A stretch of DNA of 64,000 bases from NCBI GenBank assembly GCA_002691205.1, contig NZHD01000098.1, forward strand, positions 1 through 64,000, written 5' to 3'. The notes beneath the pieces were generated by a model. It was not told the DNA's origin and did not search any database. It worked only from the letters and a program-made list of their open reading frames with translations. Numbering within the stretch: the first letter of the stretch is position 1; every line of letters begins with the position of its first letter. Below, piece after piece: positions 8,272 through 16,557 of this stretch. A program made the translations under genes and the position numbers. Source of the stretch: Deltaproteobacteria bacterium. Lineage in GTDB: Bacteria > Myxococcota_A > UBA9160 > UBA4427.

Positions 8272-9771
8272 ATGAAGCGCTCCTCTAGGTTATTGACATG
8301 GCTCCTGATCTTGGTTTTCCAAGCTTCCGTCACCTTTTCTGAACCCCAAAAACCTGTTCGACCTTCGGTGGATCTACAAATGGGGCTCGCCGCCTTAGAT
8401 TCGGGCCAATGGGAAAGTGCATTCAAAATTTTCGAGCAACTCACACAGCAGCAACCCGATCAACCTGCTCCTGCCTACTACCTGGGCGTGGCGGCCTCGC
8501 ACGGCGGCCACGATGTCATCGCGGTCGATGCTTTCGTCCATTGCGCGTCCCTCGACCCCACCTTCCCATGGGTCCAAGCAAATCTCGGGCTAACACTTTT
8601 TCGACTAGATGAAATGGAGCTCGCCGAGGAGCATCTCCTTGAAGCACTTTTGCAAGGTCCCGAAGATGCTGATGTACTCCTTCACCTAGGCATGATCGAC
8701 GCTCAACGCGAAGAATATGACCGAGCCCTTCGACTCTATAAACAAAGCGCCGATCTAGATCCTGAAATTTCAGGAATCTCACTTCTGCAATCGGCGGATG
8801 TGGAGTTCGCACGCGGAGACTTCCCGGCTGCCCTCAACTACCTCGAACTGGCCTCTGAGTCACCGGGACCGACAACCGCAAAACAAACCGCTGAAACTCT
8901 TCTCGCCCAGTTAGCTGGGGAGTCTCAAAAACCCCCTCGATTTGATCTTCGCGCGAGTGCTGGATTTGAACTCGACGATAACGTGACCGTAAGTGAAGAG
9001 GATCTTGCTACAGGTTTGTCCGACGAAGCACTCATTTTAAATGCGGGCGTAAACATTTACTTACTCCAAAAAGAAAAGGCTTGGATCACCTTGGGGTATG
9101 ACCTTTACCAAAGTCTATTCAGAACACTCACGGATTTTGACCTGCGAATACAACAACCCCGCATCACCGTAGGCAGCACCCTTGGGCGCTTCTATCCGAG
9201 TCTCAGCTACTCCTATCGAGACGAAACATTGGGAAGCAATGGTTTCTTATCTTCACACGAGCTTAACTTTAACGTTCAGATCGCTCTTATCGGTGGGTGG
9301 TCAACTCTTCTCGGTGGGCAATTCGAGAGCCTTACATTTGACATGACGCCCGAGCGAACCGGCCAGCTGAGTTACCTGAATATCGGTCAACAAATTCGAT
9401 TCTTCGAAGATCTCATCTCTTTTTTGGTCGTCTGGGAGCCCAGCTGGCAACGAACAGACGGGGCTGCCTTTTCATATGATGGTCAGTCCATTAACACGCA
9501 ACTCAGTCTGACTATCCCTGAAGCTCGCGGAATGGACGTAAATCTTTCCTATGAATATGCAATGAGAGATTACATCAACCCTTCGTCCGGCTTCTCTCGC
9601 GGCTATCGCCATGACTCTCTCCATGTATTCTGGACGAGCCTCCGACTTCCACTCTCAAAATTTGCGGAAGCCTCCATTAACTACCTACATATTCGCTCTC
9701 ACTCGACTTTGCCAAGTCTGAATTACTCACAAAACATTCTCAACTTCCGAATCGGTGTCTGGTACTACTGA
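8272..9771 (+). CDS. Exported TPR protein with C-terminal outer-membrane beta-barrel
   Basis: A signal peptide (about residues 1-24) is followed by TPR-like helical repeats from about 33 to 200, such as DAYYLG/A-x-x-x-L patterns spaced near 34 residues. From about residue 220 onward the sequence alternates polar and aromatic residues in strand-like stretches and ends in V-W-Y-Y, the terminal aromatic expected for an outer-membrane barrel. The layout recalls surface lipoprotein assembly modifier (Slam-like) proteins and other periplasmic-TPR barrels, but there is no sequence motif that proves this. It is divergent from copA and may be unrelated to copper. A role in exporting or assembling a surface molecule is inference only. 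Confidence 0.65.
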   Translation: MKRSSRLLTWLLILVFQASVTFSEPQKPVRPSVDLQMGLAALDSGQWESAFKIFEQLTQQQPDQPAPAYYLGVAASHGGHDVIAVDAFVHCASLDPTFPWVQANLGLTLFRLDEMELAEEHLLEALLQGPEDADVLLHLGMIDAQREEYDRALRLYKQSADLDPEISGISLLQSADVEFARGDFPAALNYLELASESPGPTTAKQTAETLLAQLAGESQKPPRFDLRASAGFELDDNVTVSEEDLATGLSDEALILNAGVNIYLLQKEKAWITLGYDLYQSLFRTLTDFDLRIQQPRITVGSTLGRFYPSLSYSYRDETLGSNGFLSSHELNFNVQIALIGGWSTLLGGQFESLTFDMTPERTGQLSYLNIGQQIRFFEDLISFLVVWEPSWQRTDGAAFSYDGQSINTQLSLTIPEARGMDVNLSYEYAMRDYINPSSGFSRGYRHDSLHVFWTSLRLPLSKFAEASINYLHIRSHSTLPSLNYSQNILNFRIGVWYY

Positions 9772-9775
9772 AAAG

Positions 9776-10378
9776 TCACGATTGACGCTCCGCCACATCG
9801 CCGCGCTCTTCCGTTGAAAGAGGTCGAACCCGACGCATTTGCTTCTGCATATTCGTTTTCTGAGTGTCGGACATCGCCTGGTACCGCTTTTCGTGCTTGT
9901 CCATACGCTCTCTCTCTTGGTCGTTCACAACCACTGGAGAAGGGGCTGTCGGAGGGGCCGCTTTTGTATCCTCAGGCAGAACAAATTCTCCCTTGTTATG
10001 AGGCCATCCCGCCTTTGAGTGAATATGATCCCGTACGGCTCCCTGATTTTTTTCACGATAAGACCCTTCCTGATATCCGGGTATCATCATTCGTCGCAAC
10101 TCCTGTCTGGCACTTTGCCCACGCTGTCGTTGATCACTGATGCGAGAGTGAACCTGATATCGCCAACGGTATCGGCTGTTATTGAGGTGTCCGATTCTAG
10201 ACATGGAACCGTTCCCGTTTCTAAAACCCGCATTAATGTCCTTCGTACTATTCATGGCATCACGCGCAGATCCTTGGGAAGGGAAAACGAGAAAAACAGC
10301 CGCAAGTATTCCCACAGCGAAAAAATATTTAATCGAAGAAATATCTAACTCAAAAAAAATCGAATGACTTTTTCTCAT
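9776..10378 (-). CDS. Secreted basic protein, DUF3106-like C-terminal region, unknown function
   Basis: A 200-residue protein starting at an ATG with GGAGGG eight bases upstream. The open frame extends further back to 10585, but that part overlaps the SDR gene and lacks a ribosome-binding site. A hydrophobic segment at about 18-36 is followed by a probable signal-peptidase site near residue 38. The mature part is rich in Arg, Gln, Asn and His. The tail has the pattern K-R-Y-Q-A-M-S-D-T-Q-K then R-R-V-R-P-L-S-T-E-E-R, reminiscent of DUF3106 and Spy-like LTxxQ proteins, which are periplasmic and often stress-linked. That similarity is weak. It lies 40 bases downstream of the SDR gene and is probably cotranscribed with it. 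Confidence 0.55.
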   Translation of the reverse strand: MRKSHSIFFELDISSIKYFFAVGILAAVFLVFPSQGSARDAMNSTKDINAGFRNGNGSMSRIGHLNNSRYRWRYQVHSRISDQRQRGQSARQELRRMMIPGYQEGSYREKNQGAVRDHIHSKAGWPHNKGEFVLPEDTKAAPPTAPSPVVVNDQERERMDKHEKRYQAMSDTQKTNMQKQMRRVRPLSTEERGDVAERQS

Positions 10379-10418
10379 GAAAAACCCTCCGTAAAAATCG
10401 TCCCCAAATCCGACCTGG

Positions 10419-11162
10419 TTAAAATGTCTCTTTATAAGGGCGCAAATCAATTTCAAAACTCCAGGCGGATGGATGTTGTCTATGAAGATTCCAAAACGCT
10501 TCTGCGATAGCCGACAAGTCGAGCATACCCATCTCACCCCGGCTCTCTCGAAGCGTTGGGAATCGAGAATTAAGGATCTCTCCATCTATGGCCCCATCCA
10601 GAATGACATGGCCTACGTGAATCCCCTGAGGCCCAAACTCACGAGCGACTCCCTCTGCCACCGCACGTAAGCCTGCTTTCGCGGCCGCAAACCCCGTAAA
10701 GGGAGGTCGCGCTCGCAGTGAAGCTGTGGCTCCGGTGTAAAGAATGCTTCCGCTGCCTTGCGGAAGCATTCTTCGCGCAGACTCTCTTCCCACCAAGAAA
10801 CCTCCAAAACAACAAACTCGCCAAAGGTCTTCAAAAAATGAATCGCTCATCTCTAGAAGAGGGCTGAATCGATTATTCCCGGCGTTGTAAGCCACTAAAT
10901 CTAAAGAGCCTCCATCAGTGACCGCTCGGTCAAGTAGAGCGGCTACCTCTTCAGGCTGCGTCGTATCCATGGTCACAGATGTCGCCTTCCCCCCCGACGC
11001 CTGAATCTCAGAGACGACTTTCTCAAGCTTTTCAGACGTCCGACCAGCGACAAAAGTGTGCAAACCCTCTCCCGAGAAGCGGCGAGAAAGTGCGGCCCCG
11101 AGGCCCTCACTTGCCCCAACTCCCACCACCACCGCCACTTGACCCACTCCACCCAGCGACAT
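10419..11162 (-). CDS. Short-chain dehydrogenase/reductase family protein with Phe in place of the catalytic Tyr
   Basis: A 247-residue Rossmann protein. The cofactor loop is GVGASEGLG (14-22), the structural motif YNAG is at 92-95, and the catalytic-serine region TGATAS is at 143-148. The usual Y-x-x-x-K is F-A-A-A-K (158-162). Loss of the tyrosine hydroxyl would remove the proton donor of classical SDR chemistry. A recurring bacterial SDR subfamily shares F-A-x-A-K and the following HVxxDGxID segment, so this is a lineage trait and not decay. Substrate is unknown. It is divergent from the pilin gene. Confidence 0.82.
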   Translation of the reverse strand: MSLGGVGQVAVVVGVGASEGLGAALSRRFSGEGLHTFVAGRTSEKLEKVVSEIQASGGKATSVTMDTTQPEEVAALLDRAVTDGGSLDLVAYNAGNNRFSPLLEMSDSFFEDLWRVCCFGGFLVGRESARRMLPQGSGSILYTGATASLRARPPFTGFAAAKAGLRAVAEGVAREFGPQGIHVGHVILDGAIDGEILNSRFPTLRESRGEMGMLDLSAIAEAFWNLHRQHPSAWSFEIDLRPYKETF

Positions 11163-11248
11163 TCTTTAAACCCCTCGATTTTCTTTCAAAGTGATGCGTT
11201 TTCTCAAAGATAACGACTGCGAGCCGTCTTCCACAAGCCTGCCCTTTC

Positions 11249-11267
11249 TGTGTCACTCGATGACACA
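11249..11267. promoter_or_regulatory. 19-base inverted repeat, possible operator
   Basis: TGTGTCA and TGACACA form a perfect seven-base inverted repeat around the five-base spacer CTCGA. The half-site is similar in flavour to CRP/FNR-family sites but the spacing differs from TGTGA-N6-TCACA, so I do not assign a regulator. It lies about 90 bases from the SDR start and 270 from the pilin start. Confidence 0.4.
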
Positions 11268-11302
11268 TCTTCCAACGATCAAAACCACACTGCAGCCCCT
11301 CT

Positions 11303-11316
11303 TGAGGAATTCCTCA
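11303..11316. promoter_or_regulatory. 14-base perfect palindrome in the pilin upstream region
   Basis: TGAGGAATTCCTCA reads the same on both strands. It lies about 225 bases upstream of the pilin gene, in the same non-coding stretch as the TGTGTCA inverted repeat. Perfect palindromes of this length are uncommon by chance but can occur; function is inferred only. Confidence 0.3.
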
Positions 11317-11540
11317 GGGCAAGAACAAAGCCAGGAGCAGGCTCGCCTCAACATTCCCTCATGCGCCTTTCTTTGATCTCACATAGACACGCAACCGCCA
11401 TGCACTTGGTGTGCAACTCTGACCTCAGAGAGCGCCGCGAGGGCAGCTCACACATAAGTATCGCGGAACTAAAGTCGTCCATTGGATCTGACGATACGCC
11501 TACAGCTTACAAAGTTAGATAGAACGCTGGGGACTAACCG

Positions 11541-12095
11541 ATGAAATCGACTGATACATCTGCTGGATTTACATTGATCGAAGTTATGATCGTCGTCGCC
11601 ATTGTCGGCATCCTCGCCGCAACCGCGATTCCCGCCTTTCAGAGGCTCCAATTGCGCTCCAAGTGTTCCGAAGTCAAAACGAATCTGGTGGCGATCCGTA
11701 CGGCAGAAGTCGCCTTTCGATCTGAATTTGGCGAATACGTACCCACCCAAGCTTCCCCCGCTTCATATGGCGGAAGTGCATCCATCGCATTTACGGATAC
11801 CGGACCTGAGGGTGCAAACTTCGCCACCCTTGGGTGGAAGCCCGAAGGAAATGTTTACTTCCAATATGCAGTCAGCACATCCAGCAACGGCAATGCCTAT
11901 TCGATCGGGGCTGCAGCCGACTTGGACCAAGACGGAACCCCGCAAATATGGGGCTACATCAAGCCGGATGCTTCCGGAGAATCAGCTCCATCCGTTCTCG
12001 GATGCGAATCGGTCTGGAACGATGCAACTCAGAGCATGGGCCTTGAATCGAGCATCGGCCCGTGTGGTCAGACACACGGCCGGAGCGAATTCTAA
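11541..12095 (+). CDS. pilA: Type IV pilin (PilA-like major or minor pilin)
   Basis: A 184-residue prepilin. The short leader ends in Gly9 and the mature protein starts at Phe10 with F-T-L-I-E-V, so Glu5 of the mature pilin is present. Prepilin peptidase cuts between Gly9 and Phe10 and methylates the phenylalanine. The hydrophobic helix runs to about residue 31, followed by the amphipathic part. Cys155 and Cys175 can form the C-terminal disulfide loop (D-region) typical of type IV pilins; Cys42 is extra. No other pil gene lies in the window, so it works with a machine encoded elsewhere. Whether it is the major or a minor pilin cannot be told from sequence. Confidence 0.88.
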   Translation: MKSTDTSAGFTLIEVMIVVAIVGILAATAIPAFQRLQLRSKCSEVKTNLVAIRTAEVAFRSEFGEYVPTQASPASYGGSASIAFTDTGPEGANFATLGWKPEGNVYFQYAVSTSSNGNAYSIGAAADLDQDGTPQIWGYIKPDASGESAPSVLGCESVWNDATQSMGLESSIGPCGQTHGRSEF

Positions 12096-12130
12096 GCAAT
12101 CCCCCCAAAATCCCTAGTGGATGCTGGTCC

Positions 12131-12162
12131 GGGCTGCTGTGGGAGCTTTCCTGCAGCAGCCC
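12131..12162 (+). terminator. Hairpin downstream of the pilin gene, weak terminator or attenuator
   Basis: GGGCTGCTG (12131-12139) pairs perfectly with CAGCAGCCC (12154-12162), and the intervening GGGA and TTCC can extend the stem. No T-run follows, so it is not a classical intrinsic terminator; it may instead protect the 3' end of the abundant pilin mRNA or reduce read-through to the next gene. Its position argues against the far-upstream GTG (12117) as start of the next gene. Confidence 0.45.
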
Positions 12163-12221
12163 ATTGGGATGGCCAAGAGTCATCGATCTCCGAAAACGTC
12201 ATGGGCTGGTACAGTCACCCT

Positions 12222-13574
12222 ATGATGCAATTCAACAGATGGCTATTGACCCCTTCCGTGCTTCTTTTGCTCAGCTGCGGAGAAATTACTCCTCAGCGCC
12301 CCAACGTCTTGATCTATGTAGTGTCCTCTCTAAGAGCCGATGCCCTTGGTGTCTACGACTCATCGCGTACAGACACCCCCCACTTCGATGAGTTCGCGGC
12401 CGATGGAGTCATCTTTGAGGAAGCGTATGCAAGCTCGGCGTGGGCGCGCCCTGCCTTAGCCTCACTCGTGAGCGGGCTATACCCCTGGAACCACGATACG
12501 AACCGCCTCGATGATCGCCTTCCCGCTGACATTCCCAACCTTGCGCGCGAGTTCTCAGCGAATGGCTATACCTCTGGACTCATTACGGCTAATCCGGACG
12601 TCGGTCCTCTCTTCGGCTTCGATGAGGGTTTTGACGAATCCATCGAACTCTATACTCGGTCCACCCCAGGACGAATCGAGCCTCTCGAATTGATTGCAAC
12701 ATCGGACGTAGTCACCGAGGTTGCACTGAAATGGATTGAGGAAAGACCCAGGCCCTTTTTTCTGATGGTCCTGGCTGTAGATCCCCATGCACCCTATCTG
12801 CCTCCTCGAGATCATGATCCCGCACGCTTCCGAGCCGCAAGTGGAGTAGATGGGCGAATCGCTTCTCTTGAGAGACTCTCAGACACGAGAACGGCCGCTG
12901 ATGAAGATCGAATACGTGAGCTTTACCAAGCTGAAGTGAATCTCAATGACAAGTCATTCGGTCGCTTGATTTCTGAGTTGCGTAGAACAAATCAACTCGA
13001 CCAAACCATCGTGGTCCTGACCGGGGATCATGGCGAAAGCTTTTGGGAATACGATCTACATGGTCACAGGAACGACCTCTCCCAAGAGGTTCTGCACGTC
13101 CCACTCATCCTTCGGTATCCAAAAGACCGGAGATTGCCCGCCGGGGCCCGAACCCAAGCCCCCATGGCCTCTGTCGATCTCGCACCCACTCTTTTTGACC
13201 TCACTCGCCTGCCCACCCCTTCTGATCTCGATGGCCGCTCGTTTTTTGATTCTGCCTCGCAAGCTCGTCCGCCCATTCTCGCGGGACTTCGGACTTCCAG
13301 TGAAACGCTCCTCGCCGCGATGTATCCCCCGTATAAACTTCTCTGGGACCGAAACAAAGCGGAGCTTTCTTTCTTCGATATGCGAGTCACTCTGCCTGAA
13401 GCCGAGCCTTTTGACCCCCGATCGAATGCGGCCGCCGACGAAGCTCGAAAAGATTTCCTGGATGCCCTAGGGACCAGTCTCACAAAGCCGCTGAAAACTC
13501 CCATTCCCGGGAGAACGGACTTTCACGACTCTACGCTCACCCCTGATCTGAAAGCTCTTGGATATGATTCCTAG
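12222..13574 (+). CDS. Sulfatase/alkaline-phosphatase-superfamily lipoprotein, probable inactive or altered active site
   Basis: The frame opens at GTG 12117, but ATG 12222 gives a proper lipoprotein signal with LLSC (Cys19). The remaining 450 residues follow the sulfatase fold: RPNVLIYV, a metal region at 35-40, GLYP near 85, D-P-H-A at 188-191, GDHGE (268-272) and H-G-H (280-282). Two key positions deviate. The first metal aspartate of the usual I-D-T-L-R-A-D is Ser35. In W-A-R-P-A-L-A-S-L (74-82) the residue aligned with the Cys/Ser/Thr nucleophile is Ala75, although the conserved Pro remains. I infer loss of hydrolase activity, with binding retained. It follows the pilin gene after a hairpin. 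Confidence 0.75.
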   Translation: MMQFNRWLLTPSVLLLLSCGEITPQRPNVLIYVVSSLRADALGVYDSSRTDTPHFDEFAADGVIFEEAYASSAWARPALASLVSGLYPWNHDTNRLDDRLPADIPNLAREFSANGYTSGLITANPDVGPLFGFDEGFDESIELYTRSTPGRIEPLELIATSDVVTEVALKWIEERPRPFFLMVLAVDPHAPYLPPRDHDPARFRAASGVDGRIASLERLSDTRTAADEDRIRELYQAEVNLNDKSFGRLISELRRTNQLDQTIVVLTGDHGESFWEYDLHGHRNDLSQEVLHVPLILRYPKDRRLPAGARTQAPMASVDLAPTLFDLTRLPTPSDLDGRSFFDSASQARPPILAGLRTSSETLLAAMYPPYKLLWDRNKAELSFFDMRVTLPEAEPFDPRSNAAADEARKDFLDALGTSLTKPLKTPIPGRTDFHDSTLTPDLKALGYDS

Positions 13575-13631
13575 GCAAACTACAGTGATTCAACCCCTAG
13601 GCGTCATAAGGCTGAGCCTGAAGGAGCTTTT

Positions 13632-14906
13632 CTAGCGAGACACCAACATGAGACTTAATGCCGGCCAATAGGTAATCACCAATACCGTAATCAGCAGTAT
13701 GAGGAAAAATGGGACGGTTGCACGGTAGACGTCCAGCACCGGTCGATTAAATCGGTAACTCGCAATGAATAGGTTCATGCCCACCGGAGGTGTGATGTAG
13801 CCGATTTGCATATTCGCGAGAAAAATAATGCCTAAATGAACGGGGTCAATTCCATACCCAATGGCGATGGGCAAAATAATCGGAACTACAATGATCAGTG
13901 CCGAAAAGATATCGAGCATCATCCCAAGACCCAAAAGGAAAATGTTCAGCAAGATCAGGAAGGTCCATTTACTGTCCACATGTGCCTGGACAGTCTCAAA
14001 GAGGCGAGTGGGAACATCCGAAAAAATCAGGTAGTTGGTCGACGCCATGGAGACACCAAGAATGATCAGAATCGCGCCCACCAGAACCATTGATTCGCGC
14101 ATGACCCCTGGAAGGTTTCTCAGTGAGACCTCGCGCCGAATACCCACTTCGACTACGAGCACGTAAAGCGCGGTGACAGCGGCCGCTTCCGAGAGAGCAA
14201 AAAAACCGCCATAAATTCCGCCCAATACGACGAAAGGAAGAGGGATCTCCCAACCCGCATCGCGAACCGCGGCCCAGGCTTCCCGAGCCGAAAATCGACC
14301 TTGCTCCTGAGTCGAGCCGCGGGCAACCCACATGCTGTAAATTGAAAGCAAGGCCACCATAAGCAGCCCAGGAACCAGACCCGCTGCAAAAAGGTCGTCG
14401 ATCTTAACTGATTCGGCGAGGTTCATTTGCTGCGCCACAACGCCATACAAGATCAAAGGGAGAGCCGGCGCAAAAAGTAGCCCTAGACTCCCGGCCGTCG
14501 TCACAAGCCCCAAACTAAATCTCTCAGGATACTGAGCCTCGCGAAGTGCCGGATAGAGCAAAGCCCCTAATGCAACGATGGTGACTCCAGAAGCTCCGGT
14601 AAAGGCCGTAAAAAGAGCGCAGGCCGCCAAGGAAACGATGGCCAACCCGCCGGTCAACCAACCCAGTAAAGCATTCGTAAGCCGGACGAGGCGAGCGGGA
14701 GCCTCGCTTTCTCCAAGTAAATAACCCGCAAAAGTAAAGAGAGGAATGGCAAGAAGGACAGGCGTCTCCGCAAGTCGGTAAATCTCAATCCCCATCACAG
14801 AGAGATCCGTATCCTCACTGTAAAAACCCAGCATTGCACTCGATGCGATCACCGCAAAAAGAGGAGCCCCCGCGAGTGCGAGCGCAAGCAAAACGAAAAA
14901 GGGCAT
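13632..14906 (-). CDS. dctM: TRAP transporter large permease subunit
   Basis: A 424-residue, roughly twelve-helix membrane protein of the DctM family. Typical elements include F-T-A-F-T-G-A-S-G-V-T in the first half and N-M-Q-I-G-Y-I-T-P-P-V-G-M-N-L near the C terminus, both strongly conserved in this family. It forms the ion-coupled transport channel together with DctQ and takes substrate handed over by the periplasmic DctP. Its ATG overlaps the dctQ stop by one base (TAATG), so translation is coupled. It is the last gene of the operon and converges on the sulfatase-like gene. Confidence 0.93.
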   Translation of the reverse strand: MPFFVLLALALAGAPLFAVIASSAMLGFYSEDTDLSVMGIEIYRLAETPVLLAIPLFTFAGYLLGESEAPARLVRLTNALLGWLTGGLAIVSLAACALFTAFTGASGVTIVALGALLYPALREAQYPERFSLGLVTTAGSLGLLFAPALPLILYGVVAQQMNLAESVKIDDLFAAGLVPGLLMVALLSIYSMWVARGSTQEQGRFSAREAWAAVRDAGWEIPLPFVVLGGIYGGFFALSEAAAVTALYVLVVEVGIRREVSLRNLPGVMRESMVLVGAILIILGVSMASTNYLIFSDVPTRLFETVQAHVDSKWTFLILLNIFLLGLGMMLDIFSALIIVVPIILPIAIGYGIDPVHLGIIFLANMQIGYITPPVGMNLFIASYRFNRPVLDVYRATVPFFLILLITVLVITYWPALSLMLVSR

Positions 14907-15460
14907 TAGCGGCCCTCCTGCTCTGTGCTGAGTTCATGGGCCTCATCCGGCTCAAACTCACCTGCCAACAAGGATTGCACTTGCTGGGCCGCCCTCAAAA
15001 AATATCGAACCCCAATTAGACCGAACGCAATCGGAATGATTGATTCGAGCATCCAGGCGGGAATACCGGAGAAGGCCATACTTGCGTATGAATATTCATC
15101 GAATACGAATCGACCTGAATGCCAAGCGACTAAGCACGAGACAACCGCAGTAAAAAGACTCGTGACCAGCGCGACCGCAGATCGGTTTCGAGCTGACAGA
15201 ACTCTCGAAAACGCATCAATACTAATGTGCCGATCTCCCCGTGCAGCGGCCACGGCTCCAAGTAGTCCTATCCACAGAACCAACACTCGAATCAGGGGAT
15301 CCGCCCAGCTGATTCCTGAGTCAAAAAAATTTCGAAGAAATATCTGTAAAGGCGCCAAAAAAACGAGAAAAGAAAGCAAACTGGCAAGCACCGCATCCTC
15401 GATCCGGTGCACCAACGAGAGCACTCTGGAGATCGGAAGGATTCGCGAGCCCTCTGTCAT
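14906..15460 (-). CDS. dctQ: TRAP transporter small permease subunit
   Basis: A 184-residue protein with four predicted transmembrane helices, as expected for DctQ. The pattern F-L-A-P-L-Q-I-F-L-R-N-F, then S-W-A-D-P-L-I-R-V-L-V-L-W-I-G-L-L-G-A, is the classic start of this family, followed by the conserved charge region R-G-D-R-H-I-S-I-D. It supports the large permease DctM. Its start overlaps the dctP stop by four bases (ATGA). The tail after about residue 160 is hydrophilic and acidic. Confidence 0.92.
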   Translation of the reverse strand: MTEGSRILPISRVLSLVHRIEDAVLASLLSFLVFLAPLQIFLRNFFDSGISWADPLIRVLVLWIGLLGAVAAARGDRHISIDAFSRVLSARNRSAVALVTSLFTAVVSCLVAWHSGRFVFDEYSYASMAFSGIPAWMLESIIPIAFGLIGVRYFLRAAQQVQSLLAGEFEPDEAHELSTEQEGR

Positions 15461-16479
15461 TCGGCCGCCGCACGTTGGTCGCGATATTCTTGGAGAACGG
15501 AAAGAATCTGATCCATATTTTCACTTGAATACCGATTCATCCCACGAAGCTTTTCAATGGCTTCACCGCTCATCTGATGCCAACGCAAGAGTTCTTCCTC
15601 AGATTCTGCTGAGACAAACTCAATCCCTTGGTTCTGTAAAGCCTCACGTGCCGCCATTTCGCCTTCACGACTTTCGGCATCGAGTTCCTTGGCCGCTAAA
15701 TGAATTGAATCCAGAAGGACTTTGCGATCGGCAGGCGAAATCTTGTCAAAGGCTCGCTTGTTCACAGCTAAAACACCGGCAAGGTACATCAGCGGAACAT
15801 CCGTCAGATACCCCACCTTGGTATGCCACTGAAAAGCAATGGCCCCCATCGGTGGCGCCGCGACGGTATCGACAAGTCCCGTTTGTAAAGCTGTATAGAC
15901 ATCGGCAATCGGAAGAGGAACGGGGGATACACCCGCCACATCAAGCGTGACCTCCGTCATTTTGTCATCCTCGGGAGACCAGACCTTCTTGCCCTCTAGA
16001 TCTTCAACCTTGCGCACCGGAACTCCTGAGAGAACATACGCAAAGCCTCCATCACTGATGGCTAAAACCTCAAGCCCTCTTTCCGCAAGACCCGCCGTGA
16101 GCCTCGCATCCATTTGGGCTCGAACGTAATCCACCTCCTGATAATTTCTCAGCAGAAGCGGAAGGCTGTACAACTCAATATCCGGATAAATGTCAGCCAG
16201 AGCGCCACTGGTAAAAGCACCGCCCTGCAGTTGACCAGCCCTGATCTTCCGGAGCACCGTCTTGTCGCTGCCCATCACCCCGCCCGGATAGAACTTGAGT
16301 TTGACACGTCCCTCTGTCTTATCCGCGATGTTTTTCGCGGCTCGACGCATTTCAACCAACCAACTGCTGCCGTCGGGCACAATCGTGGCAATCTTAAGTG
16401 TCAGGGCCTGAGCGGTGGGGGCAAGAAGAAGCACGATACTAATCGCGAGCAGGGCCAATCTGCCAAAATGATGGGACAT
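15457..16479 (-). CDS. dctP: TRAP transporter substrate-binding protein
   Basis: A 340-residue periplasmic binding protein. ATG at 16479 has AGGAG eight bases upstream and is preferred over the in-frame GTG at 16488. A signal peptide ends near T-A-Q-A. The mature start L-T-L-K-I-A-T-I-V-P-D-G-S-S-W, then V-K-L-K-F-Y-P-G-G-V-M-G-S-D, and L-E-G-K-K-V-W-S-P-E-D-D are standard DctP-family features. It binds a small carboxylated or related solute in the periplasm and delivers it to DctQM; the substrate is unknown. The presence of tatT upstream places it in the TPR-associated TRAP (TPAT) group. Confidence 0.92.
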   Translation of the reverse strand: MSHHFGRLALLAISIVLLLAPTAQALTLKIATIVPDGSSWLVEMRRAAKNIADKTEGRVKLKFYPGGVMGSDKTVLRKIRAGQLQGGAFTSGALADIYPDIELYSLPLLLRNYQEVDYVRAQMDARLTAGLAERGLEVLAISDGGFAYVLSGVPVRKVEDLEGKKVWSPEDDKMTEVTLDVAGVSPVPLPIADVYTALQTGLVDTVAAPPMGAIAFQWHTKVGYLTDVPLMYLAGVLAVNKRAFDKISPADRKVLLDSIHLAAKELDAESREGEMAAREALQNQGIEFVSAESEEELLRWHQMSGEAIEKLRGMNRYSSENMDQILSVLQEYRDQRAAAE

Positions 16480-16557
16480 CGCTTTCACTCCTGGGGTCTC
16501 TTCAAAATAATTCTAGACCGAACGGGGGTTCTCTGCCGGTCACGAATTTACTCTCTC

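Larger units (their letters stand above)
11163..11540. promoter_or_regulatory. Divergent regulatory region between the SDR and pilin genes
   Basis: This 378-base stretch holds no convincing gene. It contains two perfect palindromes, listed separately, which suggest binding by a dimeric regulator. I did not find a clear sigma-54 (GG-N10-GC) or sigma-70 promoter for the pilin. The pilin ATG at 11541 is preceded by a GGGGA ribosome-binding candidate at seven bases. Confidence 0.5.

Noticed and set aside
14925-15950. 341-codon open frame on the plus strand
   Set aside because: It is antisense to dctQ and dctP, which have clear family motifs and overlapping starts; the translated sequence has no domain character.
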